A DNA stretch of 64,000 nt from Muriicola sp. Z0-33 (lineage in GTDB: Bacteria > Bacteroidota > Bacteroidia > Flavobacteriales > Flavobacteriaceae). This document shows positions 17,836 to 26,268 of the stretch, piece by piece (the stretch's first letter is position 1; each line of letters begins with the position of its first letter). The translations under genes were made by a program, and so were the position numbers. The notes beneath the pieces were generated by a model, which worked only from the letters and a program-made list of their open reading frames with translations, was not told where the DNA came from and searched no databases. Location: the NCBI RefSeq assembly GCF_026126425.1, contig NZ_JAFMPW010000004.1, positions 186,001-250,000 on the forward strand, written 5' to 3'.

Positions 17836-18529
17836 ATTCGGAAGCTCTTACCTGCTTTACTTTTTCGTCTTTTTCAATAACACCATCCTTCAGATGAATT
17901 ATTCGCTTGCACATATGGGCAATATCATCTTCATGGGTAACCACCAGAATAGTGTTTCCCTGATCATTTATTTTTTGTACCAGATCCATAACCTCATATG
18001 AAGTAACACTATCAAGTGCTCCTGTCAGCTCATCCGCCAGAACCACTTTTGGTTCGGCCGCCATTGCCCTGGCTATAGCCACACGTTGTTTCTGACCACC
18101 GGAGAGCTCGCTTGGCAAATGGTGTGCCCAGTCTTTTAAACCAACCAATTCTAAATACTTCAAGGCTTTTTCCTGCCTGGCCTTTCTGGGCATACGCTGA
18201 TAATACAGCGGTAAGGCCACATTTTCTAAGGCATTTTTATAATTGATGAGATTAAAGGATTGAAAAATAAATCCTAGAAATTTGTTTCTATAATTGGCGG
18301 CCTTGGTCTCATTAAGGTCCTTGATGGGCACTCCATCCAAAATATACTCACCTTCGTCAGCAACATCGAGCATCCCCAAAATGTTTAATAGCGTAGATTT
18401 TCCGGAACCGGAAGAGCCCATTATGGCTACCAATTCACCTTCTTCTGCTTTAAAATTAATTCCTTTTAGCACGTGAAGGGAATTGCTTCCCATTTTATAC
18501 GATTTGTGAAGGTCTTTTATTTCTATCAT
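17828..18529 (-). CDS. MacB/LolD-type ABC transporter ATP-binding protein
   Basis: A 233-residue ATPase that powers the permeases around it. It has Walker A GSSGSGKST, Q-loop FQSFNLI, signature LSGGQKQRVAIARA, Walker B VVLADELTGALD and the switch His in VTHEDD, all intact. The family usually has ADEPTGALD; here Pro is Leu. It is the only ATPase in a cluster with four permeases, so it may serve both permease pairs. There is a 97 bp gap between it and the upstream adaptor, the largest within this part of the cluster apart from 19740-19865. Confidence 0.95.
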   Translation of the reverse strand: MIEIKDLHKSYKMGSNSLHVLKGINFKAEEGELVAIMGSSGSGKSTLLNILGMLDVADEGEYILDGVPIKDLNETKAANYRNKFLGFIFQSFNLINYKNALENVALPLYYQRMPRKARQEKALKYLELVGLKDWAHHLPSELSGGQKQRVAIARAMAAEPKVVLADELTGALDSVTSYEVMDLVQKINDQGNTILVVTHEDDIAHMCKRIIHLKDGVIEKDEKVKQVRASEYV

Positions 18530-18626
18530 GGCTGGTATTATTGTTTTTGGATTTTTAATCCGGTAATAAGACTGGCAAGTTGTTAAAATGTTACAAAATG
18601 CTTTCTAAATTTTATGTTAAAAACTG

Positions 18627-19739
18627 CTATCGACCAAATTGATCCGGTTCAATCTGATTCCATACTTTAATCTCGTCATCTTCATCTATTCCGGATTTAA
18701 GTTCCACAAAGATGCCGTCACTAAGGCCTAATTCCACATCCCGCCTTTCAAACTGCTGCTCTCCTGTTGCTATTTCAACAAAAGGTTTTTTCGTGTCGGG
18801 ATCAAACTGTATCAAAGCCTCTTTTACTGCCAGGACACTATCTGCCCTTCCTAAGATAATGGAAGCATTTGCACTTAGGCCGGCCCTGATGAATACGGTG
18901 TCTTGTTTCTTCAACGTGCCTTTGATCTCAAATTGAATTGCCCCGTTTTCTTCATTCCCTTTTGGCGCAATATAATCGAGTACGGCATCAAAAATTTTAT
19001 TTTCAATAGCTCCTACCGTTATTTCCAAAGGGAGGTCTTCGGTAATTTTCCCCACTTCCGACTCATCTACCTTACCTTCAAATATCATTTTCTCCACATC
19101 AGCAATTGCCGCAATGGTTGTACCTTCATTAAAATTATTACTCTCAATTACCTGGTTACCCACTTCTACCGGAACTTCTAATACCATCCCGCTAACCGTA
19201 GATCTAATCAAAGTATTGGCCGCATTCCCGTAGCCCCTTGTGGTCCCGGTTTTAACAATATCGTATCGTTTATTCGCAGCGGCATAGGCCTGTTTGGACT
19301 GATCATAGCTCACCTGGGCACGTTCCAGGTCTACCTGTGAGATTACCCCTTTGTCAAAGAGACTTTTTTGTCTCAGATAATTACGCTGCTGGTCGTCTAG
19401 TGCAATTTTGGCCTCATCGATACTATTCTTGGCATCATTAAGCGCGTTAAGATTGGGCACGACCTTAATTTTCGCCAGTAAATCTCCGGATTTTACGTAA
19501 TCTCCTCCAATTACATATACTTCCTCAATAACTCCAGAAATGTTTGGCTTTATCAATACCTCTTCGAGGGGTAAAATACTCCCCGTAGCCACCGTTTTCT
19601 TGATGATGTTTTGTTTGGAAGGTTTTTCGGTTTCATAGACTACTGGATCTTCAGAATTCTTTTGATACAGATAGTACATAGAACCTCCGAAGGCTATAAC
19701 TATAATCAAGAGAATGATAATTGTAACTGACTTTTTCAT
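18627..19739 (-). CDS. Membrane-fusion adaptor of MacB-type exporter (copy 1)
   Basis: A 370-residue periplasmic adaptor anchored by one N-terminal TM helix (SVTIIILLIIVIAFGGSMYYLY). The barrel-sandwich halves are around IKPNISGVIEEVYVIGGDYV and SGMVLEVPVEVGNQVIESNNF; an alpha hairpin sits between. It is paralogous to the adaptor at 14173-15300 with near-identical block order. A longer reading frame exists upstream, but its first 31 residues are Arg/Asn-rich and unlike the family, so the ATG at 19739 (MKKSVTIIIL) is the likely start. Confidence 0.92.
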   Translation of the reverse strand: MKKSVTIIILLIIVIAFGGSMYYLYQKNSEDPVVYETEKPSKQNIIKKTVATGSILPLEEVLIKPNISGVIEEVYVIGGDYVKSGDLLAKIKVVPNLNALNDAKNSIDEAKIALDDQQRNYLRQKSLFDKGVISQVDLERAQVSYDQSKQAYAAANKRYDIVKTGTTRGYGNAANTLIRSTVSGMVLEVPVEVGNQVIESNNFNEGTTIAAIADVEKMIFEGKVDESEVGKITEDLPLEITVGAIENKIFDAVLDYIAPKGNEENGAIQFEIKGTLKKQDTVFIRAGLSANASIILGRADSVLAVKEALIQFDPDTKKPFVEIATGEQQFERRDVELGLSDGIFVELKSGIDEDDEIKVWNQIEPDQFGR

Positions 19740-19865
19740 TGTATTTCTATTCTTGTTGATTGATGTATTCGTATTTCTCTTTTTTCTCCATTGCCGGCCT
19801 CTCAATAGGTGTTGAAAGCTTTCTTGTCTCAAGAGAAAGCCCTAAGGCCAAAATCCTTTTTCTTC

Positions 19866-21125
19866 TTACTCTGTTCGTAACGCGTCTATGGGTTTTACCT
19901 TAATTGCACTTTGAGCAGGGATAAAACCAGCCAATAAGCCAGATAGCATCAGAATAATTAATGCGGCTGTAACAACACCAAGACTTACACTTGGGTTGAG
20001 GAACATATCTACGGGTCCATTGGCATCTAACAATGCATTTACCCCATATATGAACAGGGCACCAAATATTATACCTGCCATTCCGGATATTATAGTCAGA
20101 AAAATAGATTCCATTAAAATTTGCATTTTTATAGACCAGGGGGCCTCTCCCAGGGCCCTTCTAATCCCAATTTCTTTGGTTCTTTCCTTCACCACAATCA
20201 GCATGATATTACTCACGCCAATAATTCCTGATACCAGCACCAGTATGCCCACAAAGTAGGCTATAAAACTCATAGCCCCGAACAAACTTTCCACCCGATT
20301 ATAACGCTCATAAATATCAAAGAAGCCAATCGCCCTGGTATCATCCGGATGCACTTTATGCTTTTCCTTCATCAGTTTAATTATCCCTTCTTTAAGGCTG
20401 GTTATAGAATAACCGTCATTTGCTGTTATAGCCATCCAGTCTACATTGCCCCCCGTATTAAATGCCTGAGAAAAGGCGGTAAAAGGAATAAATATTTGTT
20501 TTTGCCCTTCTTCCCCATCGCCGTCATTACTGTTTTTCTTATAGGTGCCAACTACCGTAAAATTTACCCCCTGGATTTTTATATAACTCCCCAAAACCTC
20601 CTCATCTTTTTCATAAAGATCGTTTCTTACACCATTGCCTATGATGGCTACTTTCCTCTTATCATTAATATCATTATGATTTATAAATCTCCCCGCAGTT
20701 ATGGTCATTGGGTCCTGATTTATAATTTCCGGATAATCTCCGTAAACATTATATGCACCAACTTTTGTTCCTCTTGTGACGTTATTTCCACCCCTGAAAC
20801 CACCGAGTCGATTTCTCGGAGAAATGTAACGTAGATTAGGAACGTTCTCCTCTATTGTCCTTACATCTTCAATTTTAAATTCGAAGCTCCTGCCCTGGGG
20901 CAATCCTTCATATGCCTTGGTTGTAGACCTGGTCCACATAAACATTGTGTTGGTCGCGATATCTCCAAAGTCTGATTTTATGCCATTTTCCAATCCCTTG
21001 CCCGCCGCCAGGAGAATAATCAAAATTAGAATCCCCCAAAAAACACCAAATGCCGTCAGCACAGTACGAAACCAATTAGTGGTCAGCACTTCCAAAATCT
21101 CTTTCCAACGATCCCTATTAAACAT
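19866..21125 (-). CDS. MacB-type ABC transporter permease (copy B1)
   Basis: A 419-residue permease: start MFNRDRWKEILEVLTTNWFRTVLTAFG, TM1, MacB_PCD periplasmic domain with an insert rich in Asn/Gly (KKNSNDGDGEEGQ), three C-terminal TM helices, and ending PAQSAIKVKPIDALRTE. By end signature and by gene order it corresponds to the permease at 15339-16604. It is followed by an adaptor without any ATPase between, so this cassette depends on an ATPase encoded elsewhere, most simply the one at 17828-18529. Confidence 0.92.
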   Translation of the reverse strand: MFNRDRWKEILEVLTTNWFRTVLTAFGVFWGILILIILLAAGKGLENGIKSDFGDIATNTMFMWTRSTTKAYEGLPQGRSFEFKIEDVRTIEENVPNLRYISPRNRLGGFRGGNNVTRGTKVGAYNVYGDYPEIINQDPMTITAGRFINHNDINDKRKVAIIGNGVRNDLYEKDEEVLGSYIKIQGVNFTVVGTYKKNSNDGDGEEGQKQIFIPFTAFSQAFNTGGNVDWMAITANDGYSITSLKEGIIKLMKEKHKVHPDDTRAIGFFDIYERYNRVESLFGAMSFIAYFVGILVLVSGIIGVSNIMLIVVKERTKEIGIRRALGEAPWSIKMQILMESIFLTIISGMAGIIFGALFIYGVNALLDANGPVDMFLNPSVSLGVVTAALIILMLSGLLAGFIPAQSAIKVKPIDALRTE

Positions 21126-21149
21126 AATTTGACATCAATTACGGTTTAC

Positions 21150-22394
21150 TTATACATCCCGAAGGGCTTCTATTGTATGAATTCTTGCGGCTCTCCAGGC
21201 CGGAAAAAATCCGGCAATCGTTCCGGCAAGTATCAGGACAAAGACAGTTGAGATAGCCACAGTAAAATTAACCGAGGGATTAATAATGTAATCCACTTCA
21301 ATATGCGGCCCTACAATTTCCAGAAGTCCCATACTGAATATCAACCCTCCAAAACCAGAAATAGCAGTTACGAAAATAGATTCATGAAGAATCATCCCTA
21401 CAATAGACCATGGCTTTGCACCTAAAGCCTTTCTAATCCCTATTTCCCGGGTTCTTTCCTTTACAACAATCAACATAATATTGCTTACCCCAACTACCCC
21501 GGCTATGATGGTACAAATACCAACAAACCAAAAGAAAAATTTTATATTTCCTGTCAGACTGTAATATCTTTTTGCTTCTTCCATTGCACTCCATACCTCT
21601 ACCCCACTGGTATCATCCGGAGCAATAGTATGAGCTTGTTGCACATAGGCCTTCATTTCATTCTTAAAGCTTACCGCCTGTGCCACTGCCTGATCAAAAT
21701 TCTCCACAGGAGGTAAGGTATACGACATATGGTTGATTCTGTCTCCCCCATTGAATACTCTTTGCGCCGTTGTAATTGGTATATAAATGCGCTCCTCTTC
21801 TCTCTCTTCCTGCTCCCCAAAAACACCAATAATTTTAAAGGGTATTCCGGAAATTTCTATTAACTCACCTACGGGTGAGTCTACATCGGTAAAAACATCT
21901 CGCTTAATTTTATTTCCAATAATTGCTACTTTGCCCGTATTAGATTCATCCAGGTAGTTGATGAATCGGCCTTCGCTCATGGTAACATTCTCGATAAACT
22001 GGAATTGAGCTGATACACCTTGTACTCCATAGACCAGAGCCTCCTTGCCGTAATTAACCGTAATATTGCGGACAAAATTTCTGGGAGATTTGTTTTCGAT
22101 TACATCATGAAACAAGTTGGCTGCGGTTTCATAATTTTCATTGGTAAGTTGAATTCTTCTTCCTGGATTTAGGCCCTTGTATTCTTTTGAAGTTACCCCT
22201 GGCCAAACCCATACGCTGGTAGATGCGTCCTGCTCAAATTCATGCGCAATACCATTTTGCATCCCCTGACCAAAACCCAATAAAATAACAAGAATAAAAA
22301 TACCGGAAGCTACGGAAAGACCAGTAAGAAATGTTCGTAATTTATTTTTACGAATAGTGTCGAATATCTCCTGCCATCTTTCAATGTCGAACAT
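21150..22394 (-). CDS. MacB-type ABC transporter permease (copy A1)
   Basis: A 414-residue permease and the first gene of the export cluster. Layout: MFDIERWQEIFDTIRKNKLRTFLTGLSVASG, TM1 at about 20-42, periplasmic domain, TM2-4 at about 290-400, ending PAWRAARIHTIEALRDV. Paralogous to the permease at 16606-17835. A 117 bp gap precedes it; no TAnnTTTG element could be recognised there, so how the cluster is transcribed is not clear from sequence. Confidence 0.92.
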   Translation of the reverse strand: MFDIERWQEIFDTIRKNKLRTFLTGLSVASGIFILVILLGFGQGMQNGIAHEFEQDASTSVWVWPGVTSKEYKGLNPGRRIQLTNENYETAANLFHDVIENKSPRNFVRNITVNYGKEALVYGVQGVSAQFQFIENVTMSEGRFINYLDESNTGKVAIIGNKIKRDVFTDVDSPVGELIEISGIPFKIIGVFGEQEEREEERIYIPITTAQRVFNGGDRINHMSYTLPPVENFDQAVAQAVSFKNEMKAYVQQAHTIAPDDTSGVEVWSAMEEAKRYYSLTGNIKFFFWFVGICTIIAGVVGVSNIMLIVVKERTREIGIRKALGAKPWSIVGMILHESIFVTAISGFGGLIFSMGLLEIVGPHIEVDYIINPSVNFTVAISTVFVLILAGTIAGFFPAWRAARIHTIEALRDV

Positions 22395-22511
22395 TGGGTT
22401 GGTTGTTTTTTGATTGATGATGTACGCGATGTATTACTAGTAAGACTATAGGGGAAAAATATTGTTACAGTATTGGGCTTAAAAAAGTGTTAAATATTCA
22501 GTAATCAAGGA

Positions 22512-22736
22512 CTAAGACCTGATCTTTCTATAAATAATGAATCCTAATACCGCTACAATTAAATAAGGAATAGCCATTAAATACACAATTCCATTGTTAA
22601 TACCCTCAGCTACGGAAGTATTATCCTCACTTTCCAGTACCGCCCTGCACATAGCACACTGGGCTTCCGTATAATCAGGGATAAGAAGTAGTCCCAGAAT
22701 TAATATTACAGATAAGTGTTTTTTAAAAACCTTCAT
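22512..22736 (-). CDS. Small exported membrane protein with CAMC motif, oxidase-cluster protein
   Basis: A 74-residue protein: signal peptide (1 to about 25, ...DYTEAQ), then immediately a CAMC motif in QCAMCRAVLESE, a short soluble part, and one C-terminal TM helix (YLMAIPYLIVAVLGFIIY) ending in basic residues. The CxxC would face the periplasm. It is the last gene of a minus-strand cluster with DUF420 and SCO proteins, close to cytochrome oxidase genes. A role in copper handling or thiol chemistry for CuA/CuB assembly is plausible but is inference. No named family recognised. Confidence 0.75.
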   Translation of the reverse strand: MKVFKKHLSVILILGLLLIPDYTEAQCAMCRAVLESEDNTSVAEGINNGIVYLMAIPYLIVAVLGFIIYRKIRS

Positions 22737-22764
22737 TCAACAAAATTATAATTTCAATACTTCC

Positions 22765-23298
22765 TCAATGCACATAGTAAGGCGAAATCATCAAATAAAC
22801 AACTACTCCGGTTATTGCAACATATAGCCAAATCGGAAAGGTAATTTTTGCTAATCTCCTATGCGCTTCATAGTTTTTTAAGTAGGCCCTGGAATAAGTT
22901 TTCAGCACCAAAGGTATTATTGCTATAGAGAGTACAATATGCGTAATCAGAATAAACAAATATACTATCCTGATTACCCCCTCTCCTCCAAATGTGGTAG
23001 AGTCCGAGGTCATGTGATAGGCCACATACATTATCAAAAACAAACACGAAAGCCCTAAACAACTGGTCATTAAATATTGATGCGTCTTCTTCTTTCCCCT
23101 CTTTATGGCCCATACAGCAATAATCAACAGAATTGCGGTCAGACCATTGATAGCCGCGTATATGGGTGGCAAAAAACTCAGGGGTTCCGAATTAGGAATT
23201 TTTACCCCAAACAATACTGCAACAAGGAGCGGAACTATAATAGATACAACGGTAATAGCTCTATTAACTCTTTTCTCTTTGTCAATCAGTTTCGCCAT
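22765..23298 (-). CDS. DUF420 membrane protein
   Basis: A 177-residue integral membrane protein with about five TM helices. The DUF420 family occurs beside cytochrome c oxidase genes and is regarded as a probable oxidase assembly or accessory protein (related to CtaM/YozB). Features visible are Lys/Arg-rich loops (KRGKKKTHQYLMTS) and several His residues near membrane faces (THIVLSI, YEAHRRLAKITFPIWLYVAITGVVVYL), the latter typical of the family C-terminus. It starts one base after the SCO gene stop, so the two genes are co-translated or tightly co-transcribed. Confidence 0.88.
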   Translation of the reverse strand: MAKLIDKEKRVNRAITVVSIIVPLLVAVLFGVKIPNSEPLSFLPPIYAAINGLTAILLIIAVWAIKRGKKKTHQYLMTSCLGLSCLFLIMYVAYHMTSDSTTFGGEGVIRIVYLFILITHIVLSIAIIPLVLKTYSRAYLKNYEAHRRLAKITFPIWLYVAITGVVVYLMISPYYVH

Positions 23299-23299
23299 C

Positions 23300-24028
23300 T
23301 TATTCTTCTAACAATTTTTTGATATCCTCTTTCAAAATACTTATCTGCTCAGTTTCACCCTCTTCATTCTTACCCTGTTCCGGTGTTATTGCGCCTCTGT
23401 AATAAATTATAGGATTGCCAAAATCATCCAGGCGCGAACGTATAAATCCTTCTTTATCTACCAGTGCAAAAAGTCCCGAATGTTCAAATCCCCCCGCAAC
23501 TTCTGGCGCTGCAGCGGCAAAAATATTGAAGCCAATATTGGCAAGATCATAAATTTCCTCTCTATCACCTGTTAGCAAATGCCAGTCTATATCGTTTATT
23601 CCATACTTCTCTGCGTACTCCTTTAATACAATTGGTGTGTCGTATTCCGGATTAATTGATATTGAAGCGATGCCAAAATTTTCAAACTCAGCAAAATCCC
23701 CCTGAAGTTCTACTAGGTTTTTGCTCATTATCGGGCATATTGAAGGGCAGCTTGTAAAGAAAAATTCTACTATATATACCTTTCCTTCATAATCTTTGTT
23801 AGTTATCAGAAGGCTATCCTGATTTAAAAGGTTGAATTCCGGAACTCTCCTGTTCTTCCCATTTAAGGTAATATAGGAGAGTGGCAATTCTTCTGTTTTT
23901 AGATGTATTCTGTCGCTTTTAACGACGGCCCCTTCCTTTATACGGTTCACAATCCTGGGAATGAAAATTATCCCAAAAATCAGAATTATCAGCGATACCC
24001 AAACATATGTATATTTTCCCTTATTCAT
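23300..24028 (-). CDS. SCO family copper chaperone
   Basis: A 242-residue SCO1/SenC protein: one N-terminal TM anchor (about 8-25) and a periplasmic thioredoxin-like domain. The copper-binding set is intact: Cys94 and Cys98 in TSCPSICP, and His183 in FEHSGLFALVD. SCO proteins deliver copper or reduce thiols for the CuA site of cytochrome c oxidase subunit II. The neighbours (DUF420, a Cys-less SCO-like protein, then oxidase subunits) support this role. Confidence 0.93.
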   Translation of the reverse strand: MNKGKYTYVWVSLIILIFGIIFIPRIVNRIKEGAVVKSDRIHLKTEELPLSYITLNGKNRRVPEFNLLNQDSLLITNKDYEGKVYIVEFFFTSCPSICPIMSKNLVELQGDFAEFENFGIASISINPEYDTPIVLKEYAEKYGINDIDWHLLTGDREEIYDLANIGFNIFAAAAPEVAGGFEHSGLFALVDKEGFIRSRLDDFGNPIIYYRGAITPEQGKNEEGETEQISILKEDIKKLLEE

Positions 24029-24063
24029 AGTGCCCTTTTGAAGCTATGATGTCCCGATTTATG

Positions 24064-24690
24064 CTACCGATCTGCATTGTTATTCTTTAGAGCCAGTCTG
24101 TATTCCGCAAGAATAATTTTTACGTCATCTACCATTTTATTATTAAGATCAGCAACGGACACTGCATTAAATCCATACTTTAAACCTTCATCTTCGTCTT
24201 TATCCCTTCCTCTTAGGTTACCCTCCTTATCTACAATAAAGACATATGGAGTGCCCGTATTATCATCCAGACTCAGGTCTGTTCTCAAGGACGAGAATAG
24301 CTCTTTTATTTCAGATTCTTCGCCAAAGACAAATATCCAATTCTTAATGTCGACCAAATTGCCTAACTCCTTTTTTAGTTCTTCAACCTTTTCTTCAGTT
24401 CCCACTGGCATCAGCATGACCATCTGGAAATCGTGAAACTCATAAAATCGTTTGTATATTTTCTGGTTAAGATTAAAGGCATTCCCTTTTTTTAACTCCA
24501 CATCATTACCCAGAAATCCGAGAATGGTAATTTTCCCCTTAAAACTTACATCGGGTTGTATTTTATCAAGATCAGAGACGGCCTCGGTGAGTATGGGAAG
24601 CCTTCCAAAATTAGTTACTCCGGAAGCAAAAAACAGATAGGCTACAATTGGTAAAACAAAAAGAACTATAAGAACAAAAGTTTTTTTCAT
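24064..24690 (-). CDS. Thioredoxin-fold SCO-like protein lacking cysteines
   Basis: A 208-residue protein with an N-terminal TM/signal anchor (KTFVLIVLFVLPIVAYLFFA). The soluble part follows the SCO/TlpA order: ISFKGKITILGFLG where the redox loop would be, a helix, then GTPYVFIVDKEGNLRGRD, close to the SCO motif for the central sheet. There is no cysteine in the sequence, so neither redox chemistry nor the classical SCO copper site is possible. Position just upstream of SCO and DUF420 suggests an accessory role in oxidase assembly. A good -7 element precedes it. Confidence 0.75.
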   Translation of the reverse strand: MKKTFVLIVLFVLPIVAYLFFASGVTNFGRLPILTEAVSDLDKIQPDVSFKGKITILGFLGNDVELKKGNAFNLNQKIYKRFYEFHDFQMVMLMPVGTEEKVEELKKELGNLVDIKNWIFVFGEESEIKELFSSLRTDLSLDDNTGTPYVFIVDKEGNLRGRDKDEDEGLKYGFNAVSVADLNNKMVDDVKIILAEYRLALKNNNADR

Positions 24691-24709
24691 GGGTATTAAG
24701 CTGTAGCTA

Positions 24710-24717
24710 CAAAATTA
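24710..24717 (-). promoter_or_regulatory. -7 element of the oxidase-assembly operon
   Basis: TAATTTTG on the minus strand matches TAnnTTTG and lies 19 bases before the ATG at 24690. The -33 region falls inside the preceding terminator hairpin and is not a good TTG. It would drive 24690 to 22512. Confidence 0.45.
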
Positions 24718-24745
24718 AAAAAGACGGTTGTTATACCGTCTTTTT
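24718..24745 (-). terminator. Terminator after cytochrome oxidase subunit IV gene
   Basis: A 10 bp perfect stem AAAAAGACGG/CCGTCTTTTT with an 8 nt loop lies 18 bp beyond the subunit IV stop codon. The flanking A and T runs are part of the stem, so it could act on both strands. It separates the cox3-cox4 unit from the assembly operon. Confidence 0.85.
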
Positions 24746-24762
24746 ATTCTGTTAATTCCTTA

Positions 24763-25146
24763 TTAGAAATTCCATTGGACAAAACCGTCTTTAAACACAT
24801 TATAAATATAATCTGCCTCAAAGAGAAGAATAAATACCAGGTAGGCCACCAGGAATATAGGAGTCCATACGATTGCCCTTCTCAAAGAACTTCTTTCATC
24901 TCTAAGGTGCATAAAGTCCCATGCAATGTAATAGGCCTTTACCAGGGTCAGGATAATAAATATCCAGTTAAGGATTTTCATCCCAAGGAAGGAATTCTGT
25001 GTCATTACAGCGGGCTTAGTAATCCCCAGTGCCACTTCCACTGCCGTTACTATTGTAAGGAATACTAATACACCCCAAATTTTTTGAGTATTGGATTTAA
25101 ATTTGAGGAGTCCTCTGAAAATTTCAAGTTTATGTTCGTGTGCCAT
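24763..25146 (-). CDS. Cytochrome c oxidase subunit IV family protein
   Basis: A 127-residue inner-membrane protein with three TM helices (about 25-45, 57-77, 92-115), the length and pattern of prokaryotic oxidase subunit IV. It opens MAHEHKLEIFRGLLKFKSNTQKIWGV and contains YIAWDFMHLRDERSSLRRAI between helices 2 and 3, typical of the Bacteroidota form. It is 51 bp downstream of the long subunit III gene and ends in a terminator, so it is the last gene of the oxidase subunit operon. Confidence 0.9.
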   Translation of the reverse strand: MAHEHKLEIFRGLLKFKSNTQKIWGVLVFLTIVTAVEVALGITKPAVMTQNSFLGMKILNWIFIILTLVKAYYIAWDFMHLRDERSSLRRAIVWTPIFLVAYLVFILLFEADYIYNVFKDGFVQWNF

Positions 25147-25197
25147 ACTGTTTTATATTCTAATATGCTGCTTTACAGCGATGAAATTCAAATTTTA

Positions 25198-26172
25198 TTA
25201 TACCAGATAAAAGAAGGTAAAAACAAATACCCAAACCAAATCTACAAAGTGCCAGTACAATCCTACTTTTTCAACCATTTCATAGTGCCCCCTTCTTTCA
25301 TAAGTGCCTATTATGACATTGAAAAAGATGATAATATTTATCAGCACCCCGGAGAAAACGTGGAAGCCGTGAAAACCTGTAATAAAAAAGAAGAAATCGG
25401 CAAATAGCCTACTCCCGTATTCATTCCGTACTAAGTTGGCACCTTCTACAACCAAGGCCCCGTCTTTTATTTTTTTGAGCGATTCTTCTCTGGTTAATAG
25501 TGTTTTCTCACCTTCAGCCGTGATCGTCTCTGTTCTAATAAGAATATTAGGGTTCGACTTAAAACCTTCTGTAACTTCATTTAATGAATAGCTTGGTAAT
25601 GCCTCGCCTTGATAAAACCATACTCCATTTTTCTTTTCATGACCTACTCTATCTTCTTCTAAGATCTTGGCAAAGTCCGCCAGCGCTGCGCGTTCACCTG
25701 AATCTGCTTTTACAAACTGAAGAATTCTTCCTCCATTGGTTTCCAACGCCCCATAATCTCCCCTGATAAAAGTGGCCCACTCCCAGGCCTGAGAACCGAC
25801 GAATATTGCACCCCCAATTATGGTAAGAAACATATACCAAATCACCTTGGTCTTTTGCAATCTATGACCGGCATCTACCGCCAAAACCATAGTAACAGAT
25901 GACATAATTAAAATAAATGTCATGAATGCTACATAGTACATTGGAAAATTACCATGAAAGAATGGTACGTGGGTAAAAACCTCATCTGCAATAGGCCAGG
26001 TTTCAATAAACTTAAATCTGGAAAATCCGTAAGAAGCCAAAAAACCCGAAAATGTCAGTGCATCTGAGACAAGAAAAAACCACATCATTAGTTTGCCGTA
26101 ACTCGCTGCCAGAGGTCTGTTACCGCCACCCCAAATGTTTTCATCCGCACCCGTTGTAACCGTAGAATCCAT
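25198..26172 (-). CDS. Cytochrome c oxidase subunit III (long form)
   Basis: A 324-residue heme-copper oxidase subunit III. TM helices at about 28-50, 75-97 and 112-130 are followed by a hydrophilic stretch of about 110 residues (about 135-245), then two more TM helices ending HFVDLVWVFVFTFFY, the family C-terminus. QAWEWATFIRGDYG and FHGFHVFSGV are family landmarks. The soluble insertion would lie on one side of the membrane between helices that are usually joined by a short loop. A recognisable promoter lies upstream. Confidence 0.93.
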   Translation of the reverse strand: MDSTVTTGADENIWGGGNRPLAASYGKLMMWFFLVSDALTFSGFLASYGFSRFKFIETWPIADEVFTHVPFFHGNFPMYYVAFMTFILIMSSVTMVLAVDAGHRLQKTKVIWYMFLTIIGGAIFVGSQAWEWATFIRGDYGALETNGGRILQFVKADSGERAALADFAKILEEDRVGHEKKNGVWFYQGEALPSYSLNEVTEGFKSNPNILIRTETITAEGEKTLLTREESLKKIKDGALVVEGANLVRNEYGSRLFADFFFFITGFHGFHVFSGVLINIIIFFNVIIGTYERRGHYEMVEKVGLYWHFVDLVWVFVFTFFYLV

Positions 26173-26202
26173 ATATTTTTTAACGTTTTATTAAAGCTTG
26201 CA

Positions 26203-26230
26203 CAAATTTACATTTTTTTCAACCATACAA
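26203..26230 (-). promoter_or_regulatory. Bacteroidota-type promoter of the long cox3 gene
   Basis: On the minus strand TTG (26230-26228), a 17 nt spacer and TAAATTTG (26210-26203) fit TTG-N17-23-TAnnTTTG. The ATG is at 26172, giving a leader of about 25 nt. Confidence 0.6.
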
Positions 26231-26268
26231 AAGTCAAATTATATCAAAAGCCCTATTATTTTAAATAA

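Noticed and set aside
19740-19832. N-terminal extension of adaptor copy 1
   Set aside because: The 31 residues are Arg/Asn-rich and would precede the membrane anchor, unlike the paralogue; the ATG at 19739 is preferred.
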